Source: Eubacteriales bacterium
Lineage (GTDB): Bacteria; Bacillota; Clostridia; Lachnospirales; Lachnospiraceae
Assembly (NCBI GenBank): GCA_030524175.1
Contig: JAUNHC010000025.1
Span: forward strand, 1-64,000
Length of the DNA stretch: 64,000 nucleotides
Reading direction: 5' to 3'
The position numbers and the translations under genes are program-made. Every line of letters starts with the position of its first letter. Position 1 is the first letter of the stretch. Below the pieces are notes generated by a model. That model was not told the origin of the DNA and did no database searches. It saw nothing but the letters and a program-made list of their open reading frames with translations. Positions 26,162 through 36,000 of this stretch are shown in pieces.

Positions 26162-28405
26162 TTATGGGGTGCATGATGCCCGCAGGCTTTGTGCTGTAAG
26201 TGTCGCGGCATTCAGCAGCATTTCCTCCGGGGTTCCCGTAAATACTATCTCACCGCCGTTTTTGCCTCCGTCCGGGCCGATATCAATAATCCAGTCAGCC
26301 TGCTTCATAACGTCAAGGTTGTGTTCGATCACCACAAGGGTATTTCCCCGGGAAACGATCATATCAAACAGCTTCAGTAAATTCTGGATGTCAGACATGT
26401 GCAGGCCTGTGGTTGGCTCGTCCATTACAATGATACTGCCCTTTTTCCCCAGATTTTTTGCCAGCTTGATTCTTTGGCGTTCACCGCCTGACAGGGTGCT
26501 GAGAGGCTGTCCCAATGTGAGATATGATAACCCTACCTGCTGCATAAGCTTCAGGCGTTTTTTTATTTTGGTGTCTTCGAAGACTTCCAATGCCTGGGAA
26601 GCAGTAAGTGACAGGAGTTCTACAATGTTTTTTCCTTTGTAGGTGCAGGCAAGTGCCTCCTGGTTATAACGTACACCGCCGCAGGCCTCACACTCAGTGA
26701 TGATGGGATCCATAAAAGCCAGTTCAGTTACAATAACTCCCTTACCGCCGCACACAGGGCAGGCTCCTGCGGAGTTGAAGCTGAACAGTCCTTCCGGCTT
26801 GCCGCTTTCCCGGGCCAGGAGCTTTCGGATTTCGTCAAAAAAGCCAAGGTATGAAGCAGGTGTGGATCTGTTGGTCGCCGTAATAGGACCCTGGTCGATC
26901 ATCACAATATCTTTCTCATACTGCCTGGCAAATACCTGGGAAATGAGGGTGCTCTTTCCCGATCCGGCAACTCCGGTGACAACGGTCATAATTCCAAGGG
27001 GGATATCTGCATCAACATTTTTCAGATTATGAAGACTGGCTCCGCGGATGGGCAGGCTGCCTGTCGGCCGGCGCGTGTTCTGTTTGACGGGCAGAGTTTC
27101 AAGCATTGCCCTACCTGTCAGGGTGTGGGATTTCAGCAAATCCGGATAGCTCCCTGCAAAGACAATCTCACCGCCATTCTGCCCTGCCTGGGGTCCTACA
27201 TCGATGACATAGTCAGCGATAGAAATGACATCCTTGTCATGTTCCACCACAAGGACTGTGTTTCCTTTGTCCCGAAGCTGTTTGAGCAGGTTGTTCATTC
27301 GGTATACATCACGGGGATGCATTCCGGCGCTTGGCTCATCGAAGATATAGGTCATACCCGTCAGGCTGCTTCCCATGTACCTGACCAGCTTCAGTCTCTG
27401 TGCTTCTCCTCCGGACAAGGACGGAGTATCACGGTTTAAATGAAGATAGGGTAAACCGATTTCAATCATTCTGTCCAGCCCCTCAATGAGTGTCTGTACC
27501 AGTACCCCTACTGTGGGATCAGAGAGTTGGGAAAGGACTTCCCGTAATTGTGTCAGCTCCATCTCACACATATCTGCAATAGAATACCCATTTATTTTGC
27601 AGTTAAGGGCTTCTTTATTTAACCGTTTTCCCCGGCAGTCTGAGCATTCCATTTCAGCGATCAGTTGCTGGGACTTTTCCTGTGTGTGCCTGCTTTTGTT
27701 GGTGATATCCCGGTTTAAAAGAGTTTTTGTATATTTATGATATATTCCCGTTACTTTCGGGTTTTCAGGCTCGTCCTTTCCATTGCGGGAGCCGTATAAA
27801 AGAAGATTGTATTCCTCGCCGGTATACTCTTTAACCGGTTTATCAAGGTCAAACAGGCCGGATTCGGCATACTGCCTCCAATACCAAGAACCAGGACGGT
27901 ATAAAGAATCCTTCACACAGCCCTGGTTCCATGATTTATCCAAGTCTATCATTGCTTCTATATTAACTTTTGTAATTTTCCCAAGGCCGGAACAGGTTTT
28001 GCACATTCCGTTGGGGTCGTTGAAAGAAAAATAGGAGGCAGTTCCCACATAAGGTTTCCCTGTCCTTGAAAAAAGCAGTCTCAGGCTGGAGTACAAACCG
28101 CTGATGGTTCCTACTGTTGACCGTGCATTTCCGCCCAGCGGGGATTGATCTACCACCACAGAAGGCGTGAGGTTGTCAATGCGTTCTACTGCCGGTTTCG
28201 GATACTTGGGCAGTCTGGAACGGACAAATGCCGGATAGGTGGCATTCATCTGCCGCTGGGATTCAGCGGCAATTGTGTCAAATACAATACTTGATTTTCC
28301 GGAACCGGAGACACCGGTAAAAACAGTGATTTTTTCCTTTGGAATATGAAAGGTTATATTCTTCAGATTATTCTGAGTAAGTCCATGTACTATGATATCT
28401 GCCAT
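26162..28405 (-). CDS. UvrA-like ABC ATPase (UvrA2 type)
   Basis: 747 residues, about 190 shorter than UvrA. Two ABC halves: Walker A GVSGSGKSS (residue ~32) and GVAGSGKST (~480), signatures LSGGEAQR and LSGGERQR, and zinc Cys pairs (CKTCSGLG, CSDCRGKR, CPVCGGKG, CEACGG). The UvrB-interaction insert seems missing, as in UvrA2/DrrC-like proteins linked to drug tolerance rather than the UvrABC reaction. It is a single gene with an operator-like palindrome over its promoter. Confidence 0.88.
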   Translation of the reverse strand: MADIIVHGLTQNNLKNITFHIPKEKITVFTGVSGSGKSSIVFDTIAAESQRQMNATYPAFVRSRLPKYPKPAVERIDNLTPSVVVDQSPLGGNARSTVGTISGLYSSLRLLFSRTGKPYVGTASYFSFNDPNGMCKTCSGLGKITKVNIEAMIDLDKSWNQGCVKDSLYRPGSWYWRQYAESGLFDLDKPVKEYTGEEYNLLLYGSRNGKDEPENPKVTGIYHKYTKTLLNRDITNKSRHTQEKSQQLIAEMECSDCRGKRLNKEALNCKINGYSIADMCEMELTQLREVLSQLSDPTVGVLVQTLIEGLDRMIEIGLPYLHLNRDTPSLSGGEAQRLKLVRYMGSSLTGMTYIFDEPSAGMHPRDVYRMNNLLKQLRDKGNTVLVVEHDKDVISIADYVIDVGPQAGQNGGEIVFAGSYPDLLKSHTLTGRAMLETLPVKQNTRRPTGSLPIRGASLHNLKNVDADIPLGIMTVVTGVAGSGKSTLISQVFARQYEKDIVMIDQGPITATNRSTPASYLGFFDEIRKLLARESGKPEGLFSFNSAGACPVCGGKGVIVTELAFMDPIITECEACGGVRYNQEALACTYKGKNIVELLSLTASQALEVFEDTKIKKRLKLMQQVGLSYLTLGQPLSTLSGGERQRIKLAKNLGKKGSIIVMDEPTTGLHMSDIQNLLKLFDMIVSRGNTLVVIEHNLDVMKQADWIIDIGPDGGKNGGEIVFTGTPEEMLLNAATLTAQSLRASCTP

Positions 28406-28431
28406 GAGTTTATGCCTCGCTTCTTTTATTT

Positions 28432-28460
28432 TTTGTACAATCGTACAATTAGCATATCAA
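28432..28460 (-). promoter_or_regulatory. uvrA-like gene promoter with palindromic operator
   Basis: On the minus strand TTGATA (28455-28460), 17 bp, TACAAA (28432-28437). A perfect dyad TTGTAC-AATC-GTACAA (28433-28448) overlaps the -10, typical of TetR-family repressor sites. The cognate regulator is not next to it. Confidence 0.65.
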
Positions 28461-28535
28461 AGAAATGCATTCCATTCATGATATTTTTTGCGGAGTGCAG
28501 GCAGATGCATTACATTTTTTTAAGAATTTATGTAA

Positions 28536-29363
28536 TTACCAATTATTAAAATGGATTTTTCCTAAGTCCCATCGTTCTTCTTGTTCCGGCGCTTCTGCCG
28601 GATATCCTAATGCGATGACGGAAACAGGTTCAACTTTCAGCGGCAGATGAAACTCTTGAATGATCAATTTCTTCCAATCAGAGTTAGCTGCTATTCCGCA
28701 CCAAACTGCCCCGACTCCTAGTCCATGGGCACATAATAGAATATTTTCAGAGGCCGCAAAACAGTCTGCATATAGAAATTCTTTCATTCCTTCCAGGTTG
28801 CTGTCACCGCAAACGATAACTGCACAGTGGGCATCCGCAAGCATTCTGGCATTGGGATTACTCTGTGACAATTTTAAAAGAGAAGGTTTTTCCTTTATTA
28901 CAAGAAAATGACACGGCTTTTTATTTTTTGCCGTTGGTGCCGATAAACCGGCGTTTAGAATGGTATTTAAAGTTTTGCTGTCAATAGGCTCAGATGTAAA
29001 CTTACGGATGCTTCGTCTTGTCTTAATAGCTGTTATAACATCTGTTTTGCCGGCAGCAGTTTCTATATTGCTGATCGTTTTCGCCTGCGGATTTATCTGC
29101 TGGTCCAAATTCATGGTAACTTTTACTGTTATTGGATGTTCAGTGACACCGATCAACTTTTGCAAGGCTTTATTTAAAACAAGTATATATTTTCCATTGC
29201 CTCGTGAAAGGAGTTTGCTCCGGTATTCTGCATCATTGATCTTTCCTGCAACGTAGATCGTACCTTTGGAAATATGAAATACTTCTTTTGCATCAAAGGG
29301 AAGTTCAATGAACGTGAGCCGTCCTTTTTCGTCTTTTCTTATTTCAGATGTAAAATTCTCCAT
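28536..29363 (-). CDS. DUF1905-nitroreductase fusion protein
   Basis: 275 residues. Residues ~1-95 match DUF1905 (FIELPFDAKEVF, AGKINDAEYRSKLL, GNGKYILVLNKALQKLIG). Residues ~105-275 are a nitroreductase (AIKTRRSIRKFTSEPID, AGLSAPTAKNKKPCHFLVI, ENILLCAHGLGVGAVWCGI, IALGYPAE) that would bind FMN and reduce nitro or enone groups. Both halves are complete. Neighbours are redox and small-molecule handling genes on the same strand. Confidence 0.87.
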   Translation of the reverse strand: MENFTSEIRKDEKGRLTFIELPFDAKEVFHISKGTIYVAGKINDAEYRSKLLSRGNGKYILVLNKALQKLIGVTEHPITVKVTMNLDQQINPQAKTISNIETAAGKTDVITAIKTRRSIRKFTSEPIDSKTLNTILNAGLSAPTAKNKKPCHFLVIKEKPSLLKLSQSNPNARMLADAHCAVIVCGDSNLEGMKEFLYADCFAASENILLCAHGLGVGAVWCGIAANSDWKKLIIQEFHLPLKVEPVSVIALGYPAEAPEQEERWDLGKIHFNNW

Positions 29364-29443
29364 GTTTTTTACAAACCTCTCTTACTTAAAGGCATATATT
29401 AATTTCGGTAACATCTCATACCTGCCTGGAGTGTTACTGACTT

Positions 29444-29866
29444 TTATCTTAACAGAGGAAGGCTGCCGGTGAGTTTATTCACTAATTTTTTCTCTCCGCA
29501 GATTCCGATTCCGAAATATGTGAAATTGTTCTCCTCCACAGAGGCAGCCTTCTGGATATAATCATCATATACGTTACAGCTTTGGGCCACATCGGAAAAG
29601 TCTACAACAATGAGGTTTTCGAACCCAGGCTGGTAAAGCCGTTCCCGTATTTCTTTAATCTTTTCCCGGTCTGCTTTCAGTACCGGAACAGGAATTTGAA
29701 TGATCCCTAAATGGGAACTCCCGCTCTTATCCATAACCTGGGGGCCTACGGTTTCCGGTATATATTTACCTAATGTAATTCCCATAATACCGGCAGTATT
29801 TGCAATGATGCCCAGGGGTAATGCTTCATCGATCACCATTACGCATTTATTAGAATTCAGTTCCAT
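29444..29866 (-). CDS. DUF2000 family protein
   Basis: 140 residues, matching DUF2000 (KCVMVIDEALPLGIIANTAGIMGITLGK start, HLGIIQIPVPVLKAD middle, and FTYFGIGICGEKKLVNKLTGSLPLL end). The fold resembles peptidyl-tRNA hydrolase 2, but function is not known. AAGGAG lies 10 bp before the ATG. An AraC regulator is directly upstream on the same strand, a frequent pairing. Confidence 0.85.
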   Translation of the reverse strand: MELNSNKCVMVIDEALPLGIIANTAGIMGITLGKYIPETVGPQVMDKSGSSHLGIIQIPVPVLKADREKIKEIRERLYQPGFENLIVVDFSDVAQSCNVYDDYIQKAASVEENNFTYFGIGICGEKKLVNKLTGSLPLLR

Positions 29867-29932
29867 ATATCTTTATCTCCTTTTACCTTTATCAGACTAT
29901 TATTTTACTGTATTTTCTGTTTTGATCAGTCT

Positions 29933-30760
29933 TCAACGTGTCTCCGTAAAAATCCTCTGATACTGTTTCGGTGTAACACCGATAAATCCTTTGAAAAAGT
30001 TTGTAAAGTGGCTCTGATCAGAGAATCCCGTCATACACGCTACATCAATGGGCTCAACGCCCTGTTCCAGAAGCTTTTTAGCTTTGTCAATACGGATGGT
30101 CTGTAAGTATCGGTAGGGGGAAACCCCTACCTGCTTGGTAAAAGAACGGAGCAGATAAGATTTTCCGAAGCTGGTCATGGAAAGCAGATCATCCAGGGAG
30201 ATATTTTCTCCAAGATGTTCCTCCATATAGGTGCAGAGCATTTTGACCTGCCCGTCAGGTTCTGAATCGCTGATATTCTTATTAGGGGCAGCATATTCCT
30301 GCAAGACCTGTTCCAGAAGATGGAAAAAGGCCTCTTCCTTCTGAAGCTTCGGCGCGTCTGCCAGGATTGCATCATACACGTCAGCTACAGAAGGTGCAAT
30401 TTCACTTTGATAGATCACATTCTGGGTGAAATGAGGGACGTAGTCTTTCCCTGTAATTCCTTTTGCTGCAGCAGACATGACATCACAATTTATATTTAAG
30501 GCGCGGTAATCCAGTAATTCTTTGCCTACGGGGGCACAATAATGATTGTCCCGTGCATTAAATAAGACCAGATCCCCGGCGCTTAAGTCATATTCCTGGC
30601 CTTTGCACCAAAGGTGGCGTTTTCCGCCCTCAATAAAACCGATCACATAGAATTCGTGAAAATGATTGGGGAATTTCTGGACAATTCCGCTTAGCTGATA
30701 TGCTTCTATTCCTAAATCGCGGTCATAATAAATGTGCCGCTGTTCCTGATTTCCCGGCAT
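29933..30760 (-). CDS. AraC family transcriptional regulator (cupin sensor)
   Basis: 275 residues. N-terminal AraC-type cupin (HFHEFYVIGFIEGGKRHLWCKGQEYDLSAGDLVLFNARDNHYCAP) for ligand binding. The C-terminal double HTH spans residues ~175-272 (LLSMTSFGKSYLLRSFTKQVGVSPYRYLQTIRIDKAKKLL and VACMTGFSDQSHFTNFFKGFIGVTPKQY). It probably controls the DUF2000 gene 66 bp downstream. AGGAGGT precedes the ATG. Confidence 0.92.
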   Translation of the reverse strand: MPGNQEQRHIYYDRDLGIEAYQLSGIVQKFPNHFHEFYVIGFIEGGKRHLWCKGQEYDLSAGDLVLFNARDNHYCAPVGKELLDYRALNINCDVMSAAAKGITGKDYVPHFTQNVIYQSEIAPSVADVYDAILADAPKLQKEEAFFHLLEQVLQEYAAPNKNISDSEPDGQVKMLCTYMEEHLGENISLDDLLSMTSFGKSYLLRSFTKQVGVSPYRYLQTIRIDKAKKLLEQGVEPIDVACMTGFSDQSHFTNFFKGFIGVTPKQYQRIFTETR

Positions 30761-30887
30761 GTTTGGTACCTCCTATAATGATAGCATTGAATCATTATAA
30801 CACCCTGAATCGAATCTTTCTTGTATGATATGATACTTTATATCTCACAGCACCTCACACACCATATGGTTCGTGTCACTCCTTCCC

Positions 30888-31673
30888 TTATCTCTTCTTC
30901 AATTCGGCAATAGCGCCGTAGTGTAAAATATTAAACTGGGCAGGCGCGATTTCAGTGAGCAGTTTCATATGCTCCTGTTCCCATGCCATGATTTCTTCAT
31001 CGGCAAGTGAAGCTCCGATGCCTCGGCAGGCTTTCATTCTGCCATTCCAGCTCTCACGGGTAAAATGAACATTCAAGGGATATTCTTCATGGTAAATAAG
31101 TTCAAATTTCTTATCATAGCAATCTGGTATAAATATGGGGTGGATCGTCTCTCCTGCACCGCTCCACTTAGGATTATACTTCAGTACAAGCTCCTCGCTT
31201 GCTCCGGCAATACTGTCTTCAAAGGGCAGCCAGGCCATATACAAAACAAGAATACGTCCATTGGGCTTGAGCATACGGAAGATTTCAGGCATAATCTGTT
31301 GGTGGTCAAAATACCAAAAACATTGGCAGGCGGTAATCACATCAAATGAATTGTCAGGAAAATTTATGTTCTCGGCCGAGAGGGCATAATAGTCAATATC
31401 CAGACCTTGAGATAATTTTTTCGCCTGTTCGATCTGATTTTCCGAAATATCCGTACCTGTCCATTTGGCGCCAAAATGATACATGTTTCTGGGAAGAACT
31501 CCTGTTCCGGTGCCTATATCCAGAACAGTCTGACCATTGATACATAGTTTACGGTTCACGATTTTGTCATAGAATTCCTGAGGGTAAATGTCCCGGAACT
31601 TTGCGTAGTCTTCTGAAGTTTTCCCCCAGTCAAATGCTTTGCCGCCGTCTATATTTTTATCTGTTATATTCAT
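30888..31673 (-). CDS. Class I SAM-dependent methyltransferase
   Basis: 261 residues from ATG 31673 (GGAGGTG 8 bp upstream); GTG 31682 falls too close to that site. Motif I is VLDIGTGTGVLPRN, then WTGTDISENQIEQAK, FDVITACQCFWYF and MLKPNGRILVLYMAW. This is the UbiE/COQ5-like small-molecule methyltransferase layout. Substrate unknown; no neighbour points to a pathway. Confidence 0.88.
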   Translation of the reverse strand: MNITDKNIDGGKAFDWGKTSEDYAKFRDIYPQEFYDKIVNRKLCINGQTVLDIGTGTGVLPRNMYHFGAKWTGTDISENQIEQAKKLSQGLDIDYYALSAENINFPDNSFDVITACQCFWYFDHQQIMPEIFRMLKPNGRILVLYMAWLPFEDSIAGASEELVLKYNPKWSGAGETIHPIFIPDCYDKKFELIYHEEYPLNVHFTRESWNGRMKACRGIGASLADEEIMAWEQEHMKLLTEIAPAQFNILHYGAIAELKKR

Positions 31674-31754
31674 AATTACCACACCTCCGATTTAGTAATC
31701 TTATTATAACACCTGGAATAAAATTTTTCCTCTGTAATCGGAGATCACAGAGGA

Positions 31755-31813
31755 GAAAAATAACAGAGCTCTGGGCATAGATGGATATCCGGCTATGCTT
31801 CAGAGCTCTGTTA
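31755..31813 (-). terminator. Terminator of the M60/Fn3 operon
   Basis: TAACAGAGCTCTG (31761-31773) pairs perfectly with CAGAGCTCTGTTA (31801-31813), with an inner GCATAG/CTATGC stem. On the minus strand it runs into ATTTTTC. Confidence 0.85.
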
Positions 31814-31823
31814 ATATATATTA

Positions 31824-33059
31824 TTATTTGATCTTAACGGATTTTACAGTGCTGAAGGCTCCGTATATACGGCTTCCGTCAGGCATTTTTGTGAAGGCAC
31901 GTACTTTATAGTAATAGGTACCTTTTTTCAGTTTTGTCTGATTGTAGCTTGTTGTTTTTCCGCTGGTTAGTGTTTTCAGGCGGGAATAGGTTCCGTTTTT
32001 TGATGTGCTTCTGTAAATCTGGTAGCCGTCTGCCTGGGATACCTTTTTCCAGGATATCTTAACCTTCTTATTTTTGTCTGCCTTTACAGCTGCATTCAAT
32101 TTCGCCGGTGCAGTTTTGGCAGAGATTACTTTTGAGAAGGAACCGTACACTCTGTCCCTTTTCGAGTCATTGGTATAGGCACGGATTTTAAAACGATAAG
32201 ATTTCCCGTAGGACAGTGCTTTGCTTGTATAGCTTGTCACATTGCCATCCTGGACAGTTTTCATGCGGACATAGGCCTTTTTGCCGGTATCGTACTGATA
32301 AATTTGATATCCGTCTGCTTTGGGCACTTTTTTCCAGGAGAATACGATCCGATTGCTGCCGTTTTTAGTTTTTGATTTTAATGAAGTTGCAGCTGGTTTC
32401 GTCACAGGGGCAGGTGTGGGAGTGACCTCCGGGGCAGGTGTAACCTGTGGTGTTGGTGTTGGGTCCGGTGTGGGCTGGGGTGTAGGCTGCGGCGCCGGAG
32501 TTGTGCTGCCGCCGGGGTCAGGAGCCGGTGTAACCTCCGGCGTTGGTGTGGGAGTTGGTTTCTCCGAAGCATTACCTACAATTGCACCTGCGGCGTCTGT
32601 GATATCAATTACTGTCTTGCCATCAGCTTTATTGATCACTTCATAGTATACCGGCATTAAATTAGCCTGAAATTCTTCTTCGCCCTCCCATTGGATTGAA
32701 ATTTTGCCCAGGGAAAGGGATGGTGTCTCACTGAAAATATTTTGTGTCCCTGCAGTATAAATATGCAGTATCCCGTCATTTTTGTTATAAACAGCTTCTT
32801 TCACAGCCGAGGGTAATGCCTGGTTGAATAAAAATGTTACGGCAAGTCCTTGGGAGTTTCCTGCTGTCACTTCAACTTTAATATCGATTTGCATAGAGGT
32901 CACATCTGCTGACTCTGCAGGCTGATGTAACATGATGTCAGCTGACTTTTCTCCGCCGGTTATCATAATATCGCTGCCCTCTGCCAGGACGGCAGAGGGT
33001 GCAATAGTCAGTCCCAGCAGTAATAAAGCAGTAAATAAGATTTTATACCATTTCTTCAT
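31824..33059 (-). CDS. Secreted protein with N-terminal beta-sandwich, Pro/Thr linker and two Fn3 domains
   Basis: 411 residues. Signal peptide (LFTALLLLGLTIAPSAVLA). Residues ~30-165 are a beta-rich domain (DIKVEVTAGNSQGLAVTFLF, LSLGKISIQWEG) that could be cohesin-like; I am not certain. A Pro/Thr-rich linker (TPTPTPEVTPAP-type repeats, ~170-220) leads to two Fn3-like domains with WKKVPKADGYQIYQY and WKKVSQADGYQIYRS. The C-terminal GTYYYKVRAF...VKIK matches the end of the C1 protease. The start is 1 bp after the M60 stop, so the two are coupled. Probably a wall- or partner-binding protein. Confidence 0.8.
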   Translation of the reverse strand: MKKWYKILFTALLLLGLTIAPSAVLAEGSDIMITGGEKSADIMLHQPAESADVTSMQIDIKVEVTAGNSQGLAVTFLFNQALPSAVKEAVYNKNDGILHIYTAGTQNIFSETPSLSLGKISIQWEGEEEFQANLMPVYYEVINKADGKTVIDITDAAGAIVGNASEKPTPTPTPEVTPAPDPGGSTTPAPQPTPQPTPDPTPTPQVTPAPEVTPTPAPVTKPAATSLKSKTKNGSNRIVFSWKKVPKADGYQIYQYDTGKKAYVRMKTVQDGNVTSYTSKALSYGKSYRFKIRAYTNDSKRDRVYGSFSKVISAKTAPAKLNAAVKADKNKKVKISWKKVSQADGYQIYRSTSKNGTYSRLKTLTSGKTTSYNQTKLKKGTYYYKVRAFTKMPDGSRIYGAFSTVKSVKIK

Positions 33060-33060
33060 A

Positions 33061-36000
33061 TCAGTCCCCTTCTCCTGTATTAAAAGTGATTTCCGGCAGC
33101 TTTTCCGGAATTGTCAGATACAGGGTATCACTTACCAGGCGTTCTCCTTCGTTTGTGAGTGCATTGTCTACCCGGTACAATTCAGCACGTACCTGTTTCG
33201 GGATATTGAACTTGCCCTGTGAGTCGGGTAGTACGTAGTAAATCCAGTTTCCTTCCGAAACCTCACCAAGCTCTCCGTGCTCCGGTACTTCCGCCAGAAT
33301 GATCTGTTCTGATTTAAGATTTCCTTCGCTGTCTGTACCGCCTACCACATTGCCATTTTCATCGTACAGTACAGCTACATTATAAGCCGGGTTGCCTTTG
33401 TATGTTCCGGTGAAGACAAGAGAACCTTCAGGTATTTTTTGTACCCCTGTTTTATCGCTTGCGTATACATAATCCTCTTTTAAAATTCCGACAGGGGCAT
33501 CCTTGCGGAATTCCAGGTTGTCGCCGGAGGGTCCGAGGATTTCAAGCTCTGAAACAGAACGTTCCCCGGAGTCCAGAATCTGTAGCTTTAAATATTGGGC
33601 ATCAAAGGTGCACACAAAGGGATCTTTCTTTTCATTCTGGAAGTAAACTACAGCGGTGTCCGTGTTGTCAGTCTGGAATTGTCCTTCCTTTACAGTAAAC
33701 CATTTTGAGCCGTCTTTGCTCAGCTGTATTCTGTAATTCTTAATAGGAGTTGTTCCATCTTTCCATTCATATAACAGAGCGCTCACAGGCAATGTCTTAT
33801 GGAAGTCAAGAATGATCTCACCGTTTCCGGAGCTGCTTCCCGTAAAGGTACTGTTGGAATCATTATCAATCACCTTGTCAATTGCCCGTTCCACCAGTGC
33901 GATATCAGGATTCTCTTCATCCGGTTCTTTAACCTTGTCTTCATCAGTTTTTAAGTTATTATTTGTGTTCACAGTCCAGCCGGCTTTTGCATATCTTCCG
34001 TCAGAGGCTATTTTAACAGGGGCCAGACGGTAAGAGGCTGACCGGTTCAAGAACTTATCCACTGCTGCCACCTCATAGGTAACGACACGGTTTGCCTGGC
34101 TGATTGCTGTGTCTGTATAGGTGTTTTCTGTGGTAAACGCCGCAAGCTCTTTTATTTCAGTTCCTTTGGCATTTGTACAGCGGTAAATCTCATAGCCAAG
34201 CAGGGCGCTGCTGTTGTTTCCGCTCACCGAAAGACTCAATTCTGCTTTTGTGCCATGGGTTTCCACAGATGCATTGACGATATTCTTATCCTTAAAGGTA
34301 CTTTCAGTTCCGTTTTCAATCTCATACACGCGGGCCTCGTCATTGACATAGTAGATTGCCCGTTCCTCAGCCTCAAACTGATTCATGTATGCTTTTGTGG
34401 CTTCATCAGGTACCATTCCCCATCTCTGGAAAAACTCTGTCAAATCTTTTTCTGCTGCTGCTGCTGCCAGGCGCATAAGGTTCTGGTCTGTATCGCTCAG
34501 CGTCAGTTTTACTCCTCCTGGTGACGGAGCCTTGGATGTATCTCTGGCATAGCTGTCCACCCTTGCAAAGAATAGATTGTTGAAAATATCTTCGTAGGTA
34601 TCATATGTTTTATAGTTGTAGCCTCTGTCATAAGCCAGGTGCAGCTGCCAGTACAATGCCAATTGTACAAAAACGTTATCGGCACGTCCTACAGTCCCGG
34701 ATGTTACTTTTTCATATACATCTTTATATTTGAATCTTACAGTGTCATTGGTGTCATGTGCCTGAGCCAGAACTGAGAAGTAATTATTTGTTATCTCAGC
34801 AATTGCATAGGAACCCTGGTTGATCTCATGGCCGATTTCATGTGCGATCCCCCAGCCGAAGTATCTTCCGCTCTCATATCTTCCGTTGTTGCTTACAATC
34901 GGTGTTCCGCTCATCAGACCTGTCACTGAACCCCACTCGATTCCAACGTGATTTCCTGAGGCGTACATAAAGGCACCCGAGAACATTCTCATATAGCGGA
35001 TATTCAAATGCCGTGCCGGAAGCTTGTTTTTTGCACCGGCGTCGCTTGCATTGGTCAGACCTTTATGCTGGTAAAATAACAGCATCATATCATCCATGGC
35101 TTTTAATGCCTGGTTCAGCTTCTCTGCCTTCTCTTGTGTACTTCCGGAGCCAAGCCCTGCAAGCACCTGGCTGGCAGGTACGGAATACATCATCTGGTCA
35201 AGCATGATGTCTGTTGTATTTAAGATACAGTTTTTTGCATCATAATCGTAATTTACTGATGATAAATCACCTTTCTGATGCAGTTCTTTGTGCTGCTTTT
35301 CAAGTTCAGGTACAAATGCCTCTAATTCCTGTACATATTTTAAGATAGCATCGGCTCGTTCACTTTCTGATAATCTGTACAAATCCAGCCGTGGTATCTC
35401 TGCGCCGCCGTTTACCCTTACTCCGTAAGAAATCCCATTCTGACCGCCTGTGTACTGCACATAAAGCTGACCGCCCTGTTCCGCGGCGATACTCTGGATG
35501 GAAGGAATCGTCACTTCGTTACGGCCTACATTCAGAGTGGCAATTTCCTTTGCAAATGAGCTGGCTTCTGCATGATTTTGTGTCACAAATAATTTCATTT
35601 CCGCAGAAGTGCCTGTTTTCTTAGTGCTGTGTCCCACAAAGACTGTGATGGTTTCCCCGGCCCGGGCGCTTACCCCTAAAGGCTGCCATGCATTTAAACC
35701 GGTAAATCCTAGATATCCGTCACTATTTCTGATTTCTCCGTGGATGCCTACTGTGGATTTCAGATTTCCTTCCAGAATGCCTTTTGCTGTATCCAATTCT
35801 TTCTGAAGCATTTCTTTTTCCGGGTGAAACTCACCGCTTACACTATCTCTGGTATCCAGTCTGTTCTGAAGTTCCTGGATTGTTTCTGCTGTCACTGTTT
35901 CCTTCAGCATGGTATGTAAATCGTCTTCATAGAGATTTATAATATCTGTTTCCAGACTGTCATAGTAGAAAAGATTCAAATCAGACACTTGTATGCTTCT

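Noticed and set aside
26169-26642. Plus-strand ORF of 157 codons opposite the uvrA-like gene
   Set aside because: Lies wholly on the complement of the conserved C-terminal ABC half; no independent evidence.
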